NCBI RefSeq assembly: GCF_049844995.1
Contig: NZ_JBNCMC010000001.1
Location: forward strand, 558,001-622,000
Length of the DNA: 64,000 nucleotides
Origin: Luteimicrobium sp049844995
GTDB lineage: Bacteria > Actinomycetota > Actinomycetes > Actinomycetales > Cellulomonadaceae
Reading direction: 5' to 3'
Shown here: one piece after another, positions 23,634 through 31,960 of the stretch
Layout: each line of letters begins with the position of its first letter
How positions within the stretch are numbered: position 1 is the first letter of the stretch
The notes under the pieces: generated by a model
Database searches by the model: none
Told to the model about the DNA's origin: nothing
The model's input: only the letters and a program-made list of their open reading frames with translations
Position numbers and translations under genes: made by a program

Positions 23634-24858
23634 ACACGTGCGGCCGCGACTGCGTGATGTAGTCGGGGACCCACGACGCGACGGCGCGGATGCGCTGGTT
23701 CCAGCCGGACAGCAGCACCAGGTGCACCCCCAGCCACGCCAGGAACGCGGGGAAGCCGCCGAGGAACGCGCGCTGGCGTCCGAGCTCTGCCACGGCGGCG
23801 CCGCGGCCGATCATCGCCATGTAGCCGCGGTCGACGTAGCCGAAGGGCTGCGGCGTGCCGCCCGCGCGCGTCGCGAGGATGTTCTTCGCGGCCCACTTGC
23901 CGGACTGCTTCGCGACCGACCCGAGCTGGGGCAGGTGGTCGCCGCGCGCGTCGGTGATGTTCGCGGCGTCGCCCAGCACGTACACGCCCTCGAAGCCCTC
24001 GACCGTGAGATCGGGGCGGACGTCGATGCGGCCGCCGCGCCCCTGCGGCAGGCCGGACTCGGCGAGCAGCGCGCCCGCCTTGAGCCCGCCCGCCCAGACG
24101 ACGAGCTCCGCAGGCAGCTTGTCGTCGCCGAGCGTCAGCCCGTCCGACGACACCGCCGTCACGGGCGAGCCGAGCGCGAGCGTGATCCCGCGGCTCTCGA
24201 GCTGGTCGGCCGCGTACTGCTGCGACCGTTCCGAGAACGGCATGAGCGGGTGGGGCAGCATGTCGACGAGCGCCACGGAGCTGCGGTCCGCGAGCTGCTT
24301 CGAGTAGAGCTCGGGGATGACGTAGCGGATGTTCTCCGCGATCGCGCCCGCCGTCTCGACGCCCGTCGGGCCGGCGCCCACGACGGCGATCCGCACCGGC
24401 GTGCCGTCGGTGTCCGCGCGGTCGAACAGGTCGACGAGCGCGTTCCCGAGGCGCCGCGCGTCGTGCGCGGAGTAGAGGGGGTACGTGAGCTCCTCGGCGC
24501 CGGGCGTGTTGAAGAAGTTGGGGACGGCGCCGCACGCGACCACGAGCGACGGGGCCTGGAAGGTGTCGCCGTCGGCGGTCGTCACGGAGCGCTGGGCGGC
24601 GTCGATCTTCGTGACCTCCGTGCGCAGCACCCGCACGGCCGGCAGCCCCTTGAAGATCGAGCGCAGCGGGCGGGCGATCGCCGACTCGCCGACCTGCGCC
24701 GTCGCGAGCTGGTAGAGGAGCGGCTGGAACTGCATGTAGCCGTTGGTGTCGAGCAGGAGCGTCCGCACTCCGGCCCGGCCCAGCTTCAGGGCGGCCGCGA
24801 CCCCCGCGAAGCCGCCTCCCACCACGATGACGTCCGGTTCCATCTTCGCTGCTGCCAT
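23614..24858 (-). CDS. ndh: Type II NADH:quinone oxidoreductase (NDH-2)
   Basis: About 414 residues, two-dinucleotide-binding-domain flavoprotein. FAD is bound by VIVVGGGFAGVAAALKL at the N-terminus and NADH by IAVVGAGPTGVETAGAIAE (about 158-176); the second FAD contact is VYVLGDAA (about 300). A hydrophobic C-terminal helix (FLAWLGVHLVLLSGW) anchors it to the membrane. It passes electrons from NADH to menaquinone without pumping protons. ATG 24858 is supported by a TACCGT -10 (minus strand 24865-24870) six bases away; ATG 24843 is an alternative. The rest of the long upstream frame is a shadow of the CPBP gene. Confidence 0.92.
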   Translation of the reverse strand: MAAAKMEPDVIVVGGGFAGVAAALKLGRAGVRTLLLDTNGYMQFQPLLYQLATAQVGESAIARPLRSIFKGLPAVRVLRTEVTKIDAAQRSVTTADGDTFQAPSLVVACGAVPNFFNTPGAEELTYPLYSAHDARRLGNALVDLFDRADTDGTPVRIAVVGAGPTGVETAGAIAENIRYVIPELYSKQLADRSSVALVDMLPHPLMPFSERSQQYAADQLESRGITLALGSPVTAVSSDGLTLGDDKLPAELVVWAGGLKAGALLAESGLPQGRGGRIDVRPDLTVEGFEGVYVLGDAANITDARGDHLPQLGSVAKQSGKWAAKNILATRAGGTPQPFGYVDRGYMAMIGRGAAVAELGRQRAFLGGFPAFLAWLGVHLVLLSGWNQRIRAVASWVPDYITQSRPHVFIGQRD

Positions 24859-24932
24859 GTCTCGACGGTACGACCACCGGCGCGCGGCTGCTTCCCCTGG
24901 CGGGGTGCGCCCGACGACGGCGCCCGGCCGGG

Positions 24933-25766
24933 TCACGTGATGCCCAGCGCGTCCTTCCAGCTCTGCGGCAGCAGCGCGTACCCGACGAACGACACGACGT
25001 CGAGGATCGTGTGCGCGACGACGAGCGGCATCACCCGGTGCCTGCCCCACCGTGACGTGTAGAACCACGAGAACAGGACGCCCATCGCCATGTTGCCGAA
25101 GAACGGGCCCCAGCCCTGGTACAGGTGGTACGAGCCGCGCAGCACCGAGCTCGCTGCGACGAACTTCAGACGTCCCCAGCCGAGGTCGGTGAGCCGCTCG
25201 TGCAGGTACCCGACGACGATGAGCTCCTCGAGCAGCGCGTTCATGATCGCGCGGGCCACGAGGATCGGGACGGTCCACCAGTACGCGTTGAGCGCGGACG
25301 CCTGGATCTCGACCGTGATCCCGATCGCCCGGCCGATGACGTAGAACGCCAGGCCGGGGATGCCGATCACGGCGGCGAGGCCCGCGCCCCAGGCGAGGTC
25401 CTTGCCGGGCCGGTGCAGGTCGAACCCGATCGCGCGGGTCGCCGAGCGGCCGCGGTTCGACAGCAGGTACAGCGCGAGCACCACGGGCACGAGCGTGAAC
25501 ACGATGCTCAGCACCTGGTACGTGAGGTCGAGGTACGGGCGGGCGGACTGGCTCGTGTTGATCGCGGTCGACTGGCCCTTGAGCGGACCCTGGCTCAGCG
25601 CCGCGATCAGCGCCACGATCGCGTACACCGCCGACTGGCCGAGGCTGAGGCCGAGGAGGATCCAGATCTCCGCGACGATCCGCGGGCGGCGCAGCCACGG
25701 CGGGGTCGGCCCGGCGTCCGGAGCGGTGGTCGGCGCCGCGGGCGGGGGAGCGGGCGTCGTCGTCAT
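24933..25766 (-). CDS. CPBP family intramembrane metalloprotease-like protein
   Basis: About 277 residues with roughly eight hydrophobic segments. The CPBP (CaaX protease and bacteriocin-processing, ABI) motifs are partly present: EELIVVGYLHERL (motif 1), SYHLYQG (motif 2) and VAHTILDVVSF (motif 3). The Arg normally ending EExxxR is Val here, so catalytic competence is uncertain. The first 40 residues are Pro/Ala/Thr-rich. ATG 25766 follows TATAAC (minus strand 25773-25778) by seven bases including the A of a leaderless start; the upstream extension to 25826 is rejected. It lies 74 bases upstream of ndh on the same strand. Confidence 0.82.
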   Translation of the reverse strand: MTTTPAPPPAAPTTAPDAGPTPPWLRRPRIVAEIWILLGLSLGQSAVYAIVALIAALSQGPLKGQSTAINTSQSARPYLDLTYQVLSIVFTLVPVVLALYLLSNRGRSATRAIGFDLHRPGKDLAWGAGLAAVIGIPGLAFYVIGRAIGITVEIQASALNAYWWTVPILVARAIMNALLEELIVVGYLHERLTDLGWGRLKFVAASSVLRGSYHLYQGWGPFFGNMAMGVLFSWFYTSRWGRHRVMPLVVAHTILDVVSFVGYALLPQSWKDALGIT

Positions 25767-25945
25767 GCTGCGGTTATAGCACCGCGACCTGCCCGCGCGC
25801 GGTGGGTGGGTGCACCGGTCGTCCACACGATCGTCACGGGGCGCGTGCGACGTCCTCAGCCAACCGTCGGGGGCCGCTCGGTACCGTGGAGGGGACGTCC
25901 GCCGAGGACCTCCGAACCTGTCCGCGCCTCGACCCGAAACGCCTT

Positions 25946-27223
25946 GTGACGCCTCGTACTCAGCCTGTTCCCCCCGTCCCCGACCACGACGACGACGTCA
26001 CCACCACCCGGCCCCTGCCGCCCTCGATCCCCCCGCGGCGGTCGGTCCGCGCGCACCCGCAGGCGCAGGCGTCCGCCGGGCGCACCGCGCTGCCCACGTC
26101 CACGCTCCCGGTGCGCACGCCCGCTCCCGGCGAGGCGTCGACACAGGGAACGCACGTCCCCGACGCTCACGCCGCCGACGACGTCGCGGACCGCATCCAG
26201 GAGCGCGCACCCCGGCCGTCGGGCGTCCAGATCACGGCGTCGGCGCTCGCCGCCGTGTCGTCGACGCTGCTGCTGTCGTACTTCGGGGTCGCGGGCACGA
26301 TCATCGGGGCGGGCCTCGCGTCGGTCCTCACGGTGCTGGGCAACTTCGTCTACCAGCGCTCGATGCTGCGCGCTCACGAGAAGGTCGCGGCCGCGCTCCG
26401 GACCGGCGCCCGCCTGGGCGCGGGCGCATCGGCGGCCGAGGCCGCGCGGACGACCGCGGTGAGCGGCGCGTCGTCGAGCGCGCGGAGCGGTGGGGGGCCG
26501 GAGGCGACCGGTTCGTCGGGCTCGGGCGCGACTCCGCCCGTCGGCTCCGGCTCGGCCGACGACGCCGAGGCGCACGCGGCGAAGCGTCGCGTGCGACGCC
26601 GGCTCGTCGTCGCGGCGATCTCGCTCTTCGCGGCGATCGTCGCCGCCGTGACGGTCGTCGAGCTGGTCGCCGGCAAGCCGCTCACGAACGTGCTGCACGG
26701 CACGGACGGGTCCGGGACGAGCATCTCCGACGTGACGGGGAGCCGGAGCGGCGGCGGCAGCGCGCCCGCGCCGACGTCGACCACGACGAAGGACCCGAGC
26801 GACGGGGGCTCGTCGGGCACGGGTTCGACGGGCGACGGAGCGAAGGACGGCACCACGTCGACCCCGCAGCCGACGACCACCCCGGACAGCTCGACCGGAA
26901 GCGACTCGAGCGGCACGGGCTCTGGGGGCACGGGCTCGACGGGCGACGGCTCGACGGACGGTGGTTCGACCGGGTCCGACTCGTCGGGTTCCACGGGTTC
27001 GGGCTCGACGGGCTCCGACTCCTCCGGGTCGACGGGCACCGGGTCGCAGGACGGCACCTCGACGGGCGACCAGGGTTCCACCGGCTCGGACGGCGCGTCC
27101 GACGGCGCGGGGTCGACCCAGCCGACGAGCCCAGCGACGACGGCGCCCACGACGCAGTCGGACGCCCTCGCGGGCGCGGACGCCGCGTCCGGTGCCGGGT
27201 CGCAGGCGGACGCGACCTCCTGA
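25946..27223 (+). CDS. Membrane protein with Ser/Gly/Thr/Asp repeat tail
   Basis: Not recognised as a named family. After a Pro-rich N-terminus come a hydrophobic pair (ITASALAAVSSTLLLSYFGVAGTIIGAGLASVLTVLG, with a short loop), a basic patch AKRRVRRRL, and another membrane segment (VAAISLFAAIVAAVTVVELVAG). From about residue 260 onward the protein is low-complexity, with repeated SGSTGSDSSGSTGTG and TGDGS elements, probably a disordered extracellular tail. Start choice is weak: GTG 25946 keeps a short N-terminus, while GTG 25886 and upstream codons are also open. The frame and membrane parts are convincing; the function is unknown. Confidence 0.6.
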   Translation: MTPRTQPVPPVPDHDDDVTTTRPLPPSIPPRRSVRAHPQAQASAGRTALPTSTLPVRTPAPGEASTQGTHVPDAHAADDVADRIQERAPRPSGVQITASALAAVSSTLLLSYFGVAGTIIGAGLASVLTVLGNFVYQRSMLRAHEKVAAALRTGARLGAGASAAEAARTTAVSGASSSARSGGGPEATGSSGSGATPPVGSGSADDAEAHAAKRRVRRRLVVAAISLFAAIVAAVTVVELVAGKPLTNVLHGTDGSGTSISDVTGSRSGGGSAPAPTSTTTKDPSDGGSSGTGSTGDGAKDGTTSTPQPTTTPDSSTGSDSSGTGSGGTGSTGDGSTDGGSTGSDSSGSTGSGSTGSDSSGSTGTGSQDGTSTGDQGSTGSDGASDGAGSTQPTSPATTAPTTQSDALAGADAASGAGSQADATS

Positions 27224-27286
27224 CCGGTCCGCTCGAGGGCTGGGCGCGGCCGACCGAGGTAGTTGCGAAACGGTAAGTTGATGGCG

Positions 27287-28696
27287 ATGTCCAGCACCGC
27301 CCCACGCGTCGTCATGACGCCCGCGCGCCGCAACCTGGCGCTCGTCTCGATCCTCCTGAGCACCCTGATGGGGACCATCGACACGTCGATCGTCAACGTC
27401 GCGCTGCCGCAGCTCTCGACGGACCTGCACGTCGCGCCGTCGGAGACCGTGTGGGTCGCGACCGCGTTCCTGCTCGCGGTGGCCTGCGCGGTGCCGGCGA
27501 CAGCGGCGCTCGGCGACCAGGTCGGACGCCGTCGCATGTACCTCGTGGGACTGCCGATCTTCACGCTCGCCTCGCTCGCGTGCGCGCTCGCGCCCAGTCT
27601 CGGGCTCCTCGTGACGTTCCGGGTCGTCCAAGGGCTGGGGTCGGCCGTGATCCTGGCTGTCGCGATCCCGCTGTTCCGGCGGATCTTCCCGCCCGAGAAG
27701 CTCGGCCAGGTGCTGGGCATCAACGCGATGACCGTCGCGATCGGCACGTCGGCCGGGCCGGCGCTGGGCGGTGTGATCCTCGCCTGGGCGCGCTGGCCCT
27801 GGCTGTTCCTCATCAACGTGCCCGTGGGCGTGGTCGCGTGGGTGCTCGCGTACGTCGTCGTGCCGAAGGGGCAGCCCCGGTGGGGCGACTACGACACGCC
27901 CGGCGCGGTGCTGGTCGCCGCTGCGATCGCGTCGTTCCTCGTGGGTCTTCGCGAGCTGGCGTCTCCGAGCACGCTGCCGCTCGCTGTCGGGCTGCTCGTC
28001 GTCTCCGCGGCGTTCGTGGTCCTGTTCGTCCGCCGGGAACGCCGGGCCGTGCGGCCCCTGATCCCGCTGGGCCTGTTCAGCGGCCTCTTCAGCCTGACCG
28101 TCGCGACGGCGTGGGCGTCGTTCGTCGCCCAGGGCATCGCGTTCGTGGCGCTGCCCTTCCTGTTCCAGAGCGCGTACGACGTCACGCCCCTGCACTCCGC
28201 GCTGCTGTTCACGCCGTGGCCAGCGGTCATCGTGCTGGTCGCCCCCCTGGCCGGGCGGGTCGCCGACCGGGTCAGTCCCGCGTACCCGGCGCTCGTCGGG
28301 CTCGTCGTCCTCACGGGCGGGCTGGTGATGTGCGCGCTCCTCGGGACCGCCCCGCCCACCTGGCTCGTCCTCGTCTCCACAGGCGTCTGCGGGCTCGGCT
28401 TCGGGGTCTTCCAGAGCCCCAACAACCGGTCGATGATGGCGGCCGCGCCGCTCGAGCACGCGGCGAGCGCGTCGGCGGTGCTCAACACGAACCGCACGGT
28501 CGGCCAGTCGACCGGGGCCGCCGTCGTCTCGATGGCGCTCGTGATCGCGGGTGCCGAGGCCGGGTCGGTCGCGACCCAGGCCTCGGCTGCGATGAACGTC
28601 CTGTGGGTCGCCGTGGCGGCGTCCGCCGCGGCCGTCGTGCTGTCGGCCGTGCGGCTGCGCGCCCAGCTCGCCGCGGAACGGTTCCCTGCGCGCTGA
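27287..28696 (+). CDS. MFS transporter, DHA2 (14-TMS) drug exporter family
   Basis: About 469 residues with 14 predicted membrane segments. The DHA2 motifs are clear: the first segment with MGTIDTSIVNVALPQLSTDL, motif A GDQVGRRRMYLVG (about 80-92), and motif C near AIGTSAGPALGG. Members export drugs, dyes or metabolites using the proton gradient. ATG 27287 is preferred because TAAGTT at 27274-27279 is a -10-like hexamer seven bases upstream; ATG 27281 is two codons longer. No adjacent regulator is present, and copA converges with only one base between stops. Confidence 0.9.
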   Translation: MSSTAPRVVMTPARRNLALVSILLSTLMGTIDTSIVNVALPQLSTDLHVAPSETVWVATAFLLAVACAVPATAALGDQVGRRRMYLVGLPIFTLASLACALAPSLGLLVTFRVVQGLGSAVILAVAIPLFRRIFPPEKLGQVLGINAMTVAIGTSAGPALGGVILAWARWPWLFLINVPVGVVAWVLAYVVVPKGQPRWGDYDTPGAVLVAAAIASFLVGLRELASPSTLPLAVGLLVVSAAFVVLFVRRERRAVRPLIPLGLFSGLFSLTVATAWASFVAQGIAFVALPFLFQSAYDVTPLHSALLFTPWPAVIVLVAPLAGRVADRVSPAYPALVGLVVLTGGLVMCALLGTAPPTWLVLVSTGVCGLGFGVFQSPNNRSMMAAAPLEHAASASAVLNTNRTVGQSTGAAVVSMALVIAGAEAGSVATQASAAMNVLWVAVAASAAAVVLSAVRLRAQLAAERFPAR

Positions 28697-28697
28697 C

Positions 28698-31199
28698 TCA
28701 GCCCGCGCGGCGCAGGCGGAGCGAGTTCCCGACGACGAGCACGGAGCTCGCGGCCATCGCCGCCCCCGCGATCATCGGGTTGAGGAGTCCGGCGGCCGCG
28801 AGCGGGATCGCCGCCACGTTGTACGCGAACGCCCAGAACAGGTTCTGCTTGATCACGCGGAGCGTGCCGCGCGACAGCCGGATCGCGGTCGCGGCGACCC
28901 GCAGGTCCCCGCGGACGAGCGTGATGTCGCTCGCCTCGATCGCGACGTCGGTGCCGGTGCCCATCGCGAGGCCGAGGTCGGCCTGCGCGAGCGCCGCGGC
29001 GTCGTTCACGCCGTCGCCGACCATCGCCACGACCCCGCCCTCGCCCTGCAGCCGCTCGACGACCGCGACCTTGTCCTGGGGGCGGACGTCGGCGATCACG
29101 TCGTCCTCGGCGATGCCGACCGCCGCGGCCGCCGCCCGGGCCGCCGGGGCGTTGTCGCCGGTGAGCAGGACGGGCCGCAGCCCGAGCTCGCGCAGCTGCC
29201 CGACGGCGTCCGCGGACGTCGGCTTGACCGTGTCCCGCAGCCGGATCACGCCGCGCGCGGCGCCGTCCCACGCGACGACGACGGCCGTCGCGCCCGACTC
29301 CTGCGCGGCAGCGACGGCGTGCGCCACCTCGTCGCCCACCACCTGACCCTGCTCAACCAGCCACGCGGGGCGACCCACGAGCACGTGGTGAGCGCCGTCG
29401 TCGGGCATGGGACCGGAGCCGAGGCTGACCGTGCCCTCGACGCCCCCGCCGGCGTGGTTCCGGAAGCCGGTCACGTCGGGGAGCCCGGCGGACCCGGCGG
29501 ACTCGCGGGCTGCCGCGGCGATCGCCTGCGCGACGGGGTGCTCGCTGAGCGCCTCGACCGCCCCGGCGTACCGCAAGGCGTCCTCCGCCGACATACCGAG
29601 ATTCGGCCGAGATACCGATGCAGACTCGGTATCTCGCGCGTTTCTCGGTATCTCGCGGGTCGGGGCGGGGGCGTCCATACCCTCGACGCTCATGCGGCCC
29701 TCGGTGACGGTGCCGGTCTTGTCGAGCACGACGGTGTCGACGCGGCGCGTGGACTCGAGGATCTCCGGGCCCTTGATGAGCGCGCCGAGCTGCGCGCCGC
29801 GGCCGGTCCCGACGAGCAGGGCGGTCGGCGTCGCGAGGCCGAGCGCGCAGGGGCACGCGATGATCAGCACCGCGACGGCGGCGGTGAACGCCATCTGCAC
29901 GCTCGACCCGCCGATCAGCCAGGCGGCGAGCGTGCCGAGCGCGATCACGAGGACGACGGGCACGAAGACCGCGGAGATGCGGTCGGCGAGCCGCTGCACG
30001 GGCGCCTTGCCGGTCTGCGCGCGCGCCACGAGGCGCCCGATCTGGGCGAGCGTCGTCTCGTCGCCGACGCGCGTCGCGCGGACCACCAGCGTGCCGGACG
30101 TGTTGACGGTCGCGCCGGTCACGGCGTCGCCGGGGGCGACGTCCACGGGGACGGGCTCGCCGGTGAGCAGCGACGTGTCGACGGCGCTGCGCCCCTCGAC
30201 GACCTCGCCGTCGGTCGCGACCTTCTCGCCCGGGCGGACCCGGAACAGGTCGCCCTCGGCGAGAGCGGTGATCGGGACGCGCTCCTCGGAGCGCTCCCCG
30301 CCGGGGCCGGTGACGACCCGCGCGACGTCCTTCGCGCCCAGCTCGAGCAGCGACCGCAGCGCGTCGCCCGAGCGCCGACGCGACCGGTACTCGGCGTAGC
30401 GGCCCGCGAGCAGGAACGTCGTCACGACGACGGCGACCTCGAAGTACAGCTCGGGGGTGGCGCCGGGGTGGGCGGCCGACGGCACGAGCGTGGGCCGCAT
30501 CTCCATGCCGATCTCGCCCGCGCCGCCGAACAGCAGCGCCCACAGCGACCACAGGGTCGCGGCGATGACGCCGAGCGCGACGAGCGTGTCCATGGTCGAC
30601 GACCCGTGCCGGCCCGCGCGCCAGGCGGCGCGGTGGAACGGCCACGCCCCCCACGTCACGACGGGCAGCGCGAGAACGGCGACGACCCACTGCCAGCCGT
30701 CGAACTGGAGCGCCGGGATCATCGACAGCGCCACGACGGGCACCGCGAGGACCGCCGACGCGCGCAGCCGGCGGAGCAGGTCCTGCCCGCGGTCGGGCGT
30801 GGGGGCGGAGGTGTCCTCGCCCTCGACCATGACGTGCCCGGGCGCCATCGAGTGCCCGGAGAGCGCCATCTCCTCGTCGGTCATGCCGGGCATGTCGTGG
30901 GACATGCCCTCGTGGTGGTCATGGTGCGCCGCGGGGGCCGGCTCGCCCCCGTGTCGCCCGGTGACCCGCGCGTCGTACCCGGCCTTGCGGACGGCGGCGA
31001 CCAGGTCGTCGTCGGAGGTGGCGGCACCCGGCTCGAGGACCACGTGCGCCGACTCGAGCGGCAGGTTGACGGTCGCCGACACTCCGGGCAGCGCGGACAG
31101 CTTCTTCTCGACGCGGGTCACGCACGAGGCGCAGGTCATGCCCTCGACGGCCAGGTCGATCTCCTCGGCGGGGTGTCCCGAGGTGGGGTGGGTGGTCAC
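28698..31199 (-). CDS. copA: Copper-translocating P1B-type ATPase
   Basis: An 833-residue copper exporter. The N-terminal heavy-metal domain has GMTCASC (Cys23, Cys26). A His/Met-rich stretch (HHDHHEGMSHDMPGM, about 92-106) precedes the membrane domain. Later come the CPC ion site (ACPCALGLATPT), the phosphorylation motif DKTGTVTEG, HP in LSEHPVAQAI and GDGVND. Between DKTGTVTEG and SEHP an insert of about 22 residues is encoded by a palindromic element (29593-29651); aligned family members would not be expected to have it. Last gene of csoR-copZ-copA; GTG 31199 has GGAGGAGG about 11 bases upstream. Confidence 0.95.
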   Translation of the reverse strand: MTTHPTSGHPAEEIDLAVEGMTCASCVTRVEKKLSALPGVSATVNLPLESAHVVLEPGAATSDDDLVAAVRKAGYDARVTGRHGGEPAPAAHHDHHEGMSHDMPGMTDEEMALSGHSMAPGHVMVEGEDTSAPTPDRGQDLLRRLRASAVLAVPVVALSMIPALQFDGWQWVVAVLALPVVTWGAWPFHRAAWRAGRHGSSTMDTLVALGVIAATLWSLWALLFGGAGEIGMEMRPTLVPSAAHPGATPELYFEVAVVVTTFLLAGRYAEYRSRRRSGDALRSLLELGAKDVARVVTGPGGERSEERVPITALAEGDLFRVRPGEKVATDGEVVEGRSAVDTSLLTGEPVPVDVAPGDAVTGATVNTSGTLVVRATRVGDETTLAQIGRLVARAQTGKAPVQRLADRISAVFVPVVLVIALGTLAAWLIGGSSVQMAFTAAVAVLIIACPCALGLATPTALLVGTGRGAQLGALIKGPEILESTRRVDTVVLDKTGTVTEGRMSVEGMDAPAPTREIPRNARDTESASVSRPNLGMSAEDALRYAGAVEALSEHPVAQAIAAAARESAGSAGLPDVTGFRNHAGGGVEGTVSLGSGPMPDDGAHHVLVGRPAWLVEQGQVVGDEVAHAVAAAQESGATAVVVAWDGAARGVIRLRDTVKPTSADAVGQLRELGLRPVLLTGDNAPAARAAAAAVGIAEDDVIADVRPQDKVAVVERLQGEGGVVAMVGDGVNDAAALAQADLGLAMGTGTDVAIEASDITLVRGDLRVAATAIRLSRGTLRVIKQNLFWAFAYNVAAIPLAAAGLLNPMIAGAAMAASSVLVVGNSLRLRRAG
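29593..29651 (-). repeat. 59-bp palindromic element inserted in frame in copA
   Basis: ATACCGAGA...CGAGATACCGA (29593-29618) faces TCGGTATCTCG...TCTCGGTAT (29626-29651) across a 7-base loop; 22 of 26 positions pair. CGAGATACCGA occurs twice in each orientation. In copA it is translated as about 20 residues running from EIPRNARD to SRPNLGM. It falls in the nucleotide-binding domain between DKTGT and the HP motif, in frame and without a stop. Confidence 0.75.
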
Positions 31200-31230
31200 G
31201 GCGTCAGGTCGCCTCCTCCGGGAGAACGGT

Positions 31231-31455
31231 TCAGTGGATGCCGACGACGGCGTAGCCCGCCTCGTCGACGGCGGCGCGGAGCGCGTCCTCGCTCACCGCG
31301 GCGTCGGTGGTGACCGTGACCGGGGTCGTGCCGCCGGGGACGAGGGCGACGTTGACGGACGCGACGCCGTCGAGCGCCGTGAGCTCGTTCGTGACGGACT
31401 GGGCGCAGTGGCCGCAGGTCATGCCGGAGACGTCGAGGGTCAGCTGGGTGCTCAT
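31231..31455 (-). CDS. copZ: Copper chaperone, heavy-metal-associated domain
   Basis: A 74-residue single heavy-metal-associated domain with the copper-binding GMTCGHC (Cys14, Cys17) near the N-terminus and the beta-alpha-beta-beta-alpha-beta pattern ending AVDEAGYAVV. CopZ carries Cu(I) in the cytosol and hands it to CopA, whose gene starts 31 bases downstream. ATG 31455 follows GGAGAACCCCC. Co-transcribed with csoR (23 bases upstream). Confidence 0.93.
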   Translation of the reverse strand: MSTQLTLDVSGMTCGHCAQSVTNELTALDGVASVNVALVPGGTTPVTVTTDAAVSEDALRAAVDEAGYAVVGIH

Positions 31456-31478
31456 GGGGGTTCTCCTTCGGTGGTGGG

Positions 31479-31799
31479 TCAGCTGCGGACGAGGCGGGCG
31501 ATCGCGTCGGCGGCCTCGCGGACCTTGGCCTGGCCGGCCTCGTCGGACTCGCGGGCGGCGTCGACGACGCAGTGGCCGAGGTGGTCCTCGACGAGACCGA
31601 GGCTCACGGCCTGGAGCGCCTTGGTGACGGCGGAGACCTGGGTGAGGACGTCGATGCAGTAGGCGTCCTCGTCGACCATGCGGGCGATGCCCCGGACCTG
31701 GCCCTCGATGCGGCGCAGGCGCTTGAGGTAGGCCTCCTTGTCCTGCGCATAGCCGCGGGCAGGGGTGGTCGCCGCGGGGTGCTCGTGCGTCGGGCTCAT
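31479..31799 (-). CDS. csoR: CsoR family copper-sensing repressor
   Basis: About 106 residues, all-helical. The Cu(I) ligands are conserved: Cys48 (AYCIDVLTQ), His73 and Cys77 (EDHLGHCV), with the same spacing as Cys36/His61/Cys65 of the Mycobacterium protein. Copper binding releases DNA and derepresses the operon. ATG 31799 is chosen because GGAGG sits just upstream; the alternative ATG 31814 overlaps the first CsoR operator. First gene of csoR-copZ-copA. Confidence 0.95.
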   Translation of the reverse strand: MSPTHEHPAATTPARGYAQDKEAYLKRLRRIEGQVRGIARMVDEDAYCIDVLTQVSAVTKALQAVSLGLVEDHLGHCVVDAARESDEAGQAKVREAADAIARLVRS

Positions 31800-31812
31800 C
31801 GGATCCTCCAGC

Positions 31813-31868
31813 ATACCGGTGGGGGGTATTGATAGATGCGAATATACCCCCAGCGGGTATCAAGTCAA
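31813..31868 (-). promoter_or_regulatory. csoR-copZ-copA promoter with two CsoR operators
   Basis: On the minus strand TTGACT (31863-31868) and TATATT (31841-31846) form a -35/-10 pair with a 16-base spacer. The 17-bp box ATACCCCCAGCGGGTAT (31844-31860) covers the spacer and -10. A second 17-bp box, ATACCCCCCACCGGTAT on the minus strand (31813-31829), lies downstream, next to the csoR start. Both match the G-tract palindromes described for CsoR. Confidence 0.85.
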
Positions 31869-31890
31869 GGCGTCGCCGGATCGACGGAAC

Positions 31891-31927
31891 GAGCCAGGGC
31901 CGCGCCGGCGTGCCGCGACCCTGGCTC
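31891..31927 (-). terminator. Hairpin terminator after the SGNH hydrolase gene
   Basis: GAGCCAGGG (31891-31899) pairs perfectly with CCCTGGCTC (31919-31927), with additional GC pairing in the loop region. It lies about 34 bases beyond the minus-strand stop of the SGNH hydrolase gene and upstream of the copper promoter, separating the two units. Confidence 0.7.
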
Positions 31928-31960
31928 GAGCTGGGGGCCGCGCGTGCCCCGGGGCTTTGC

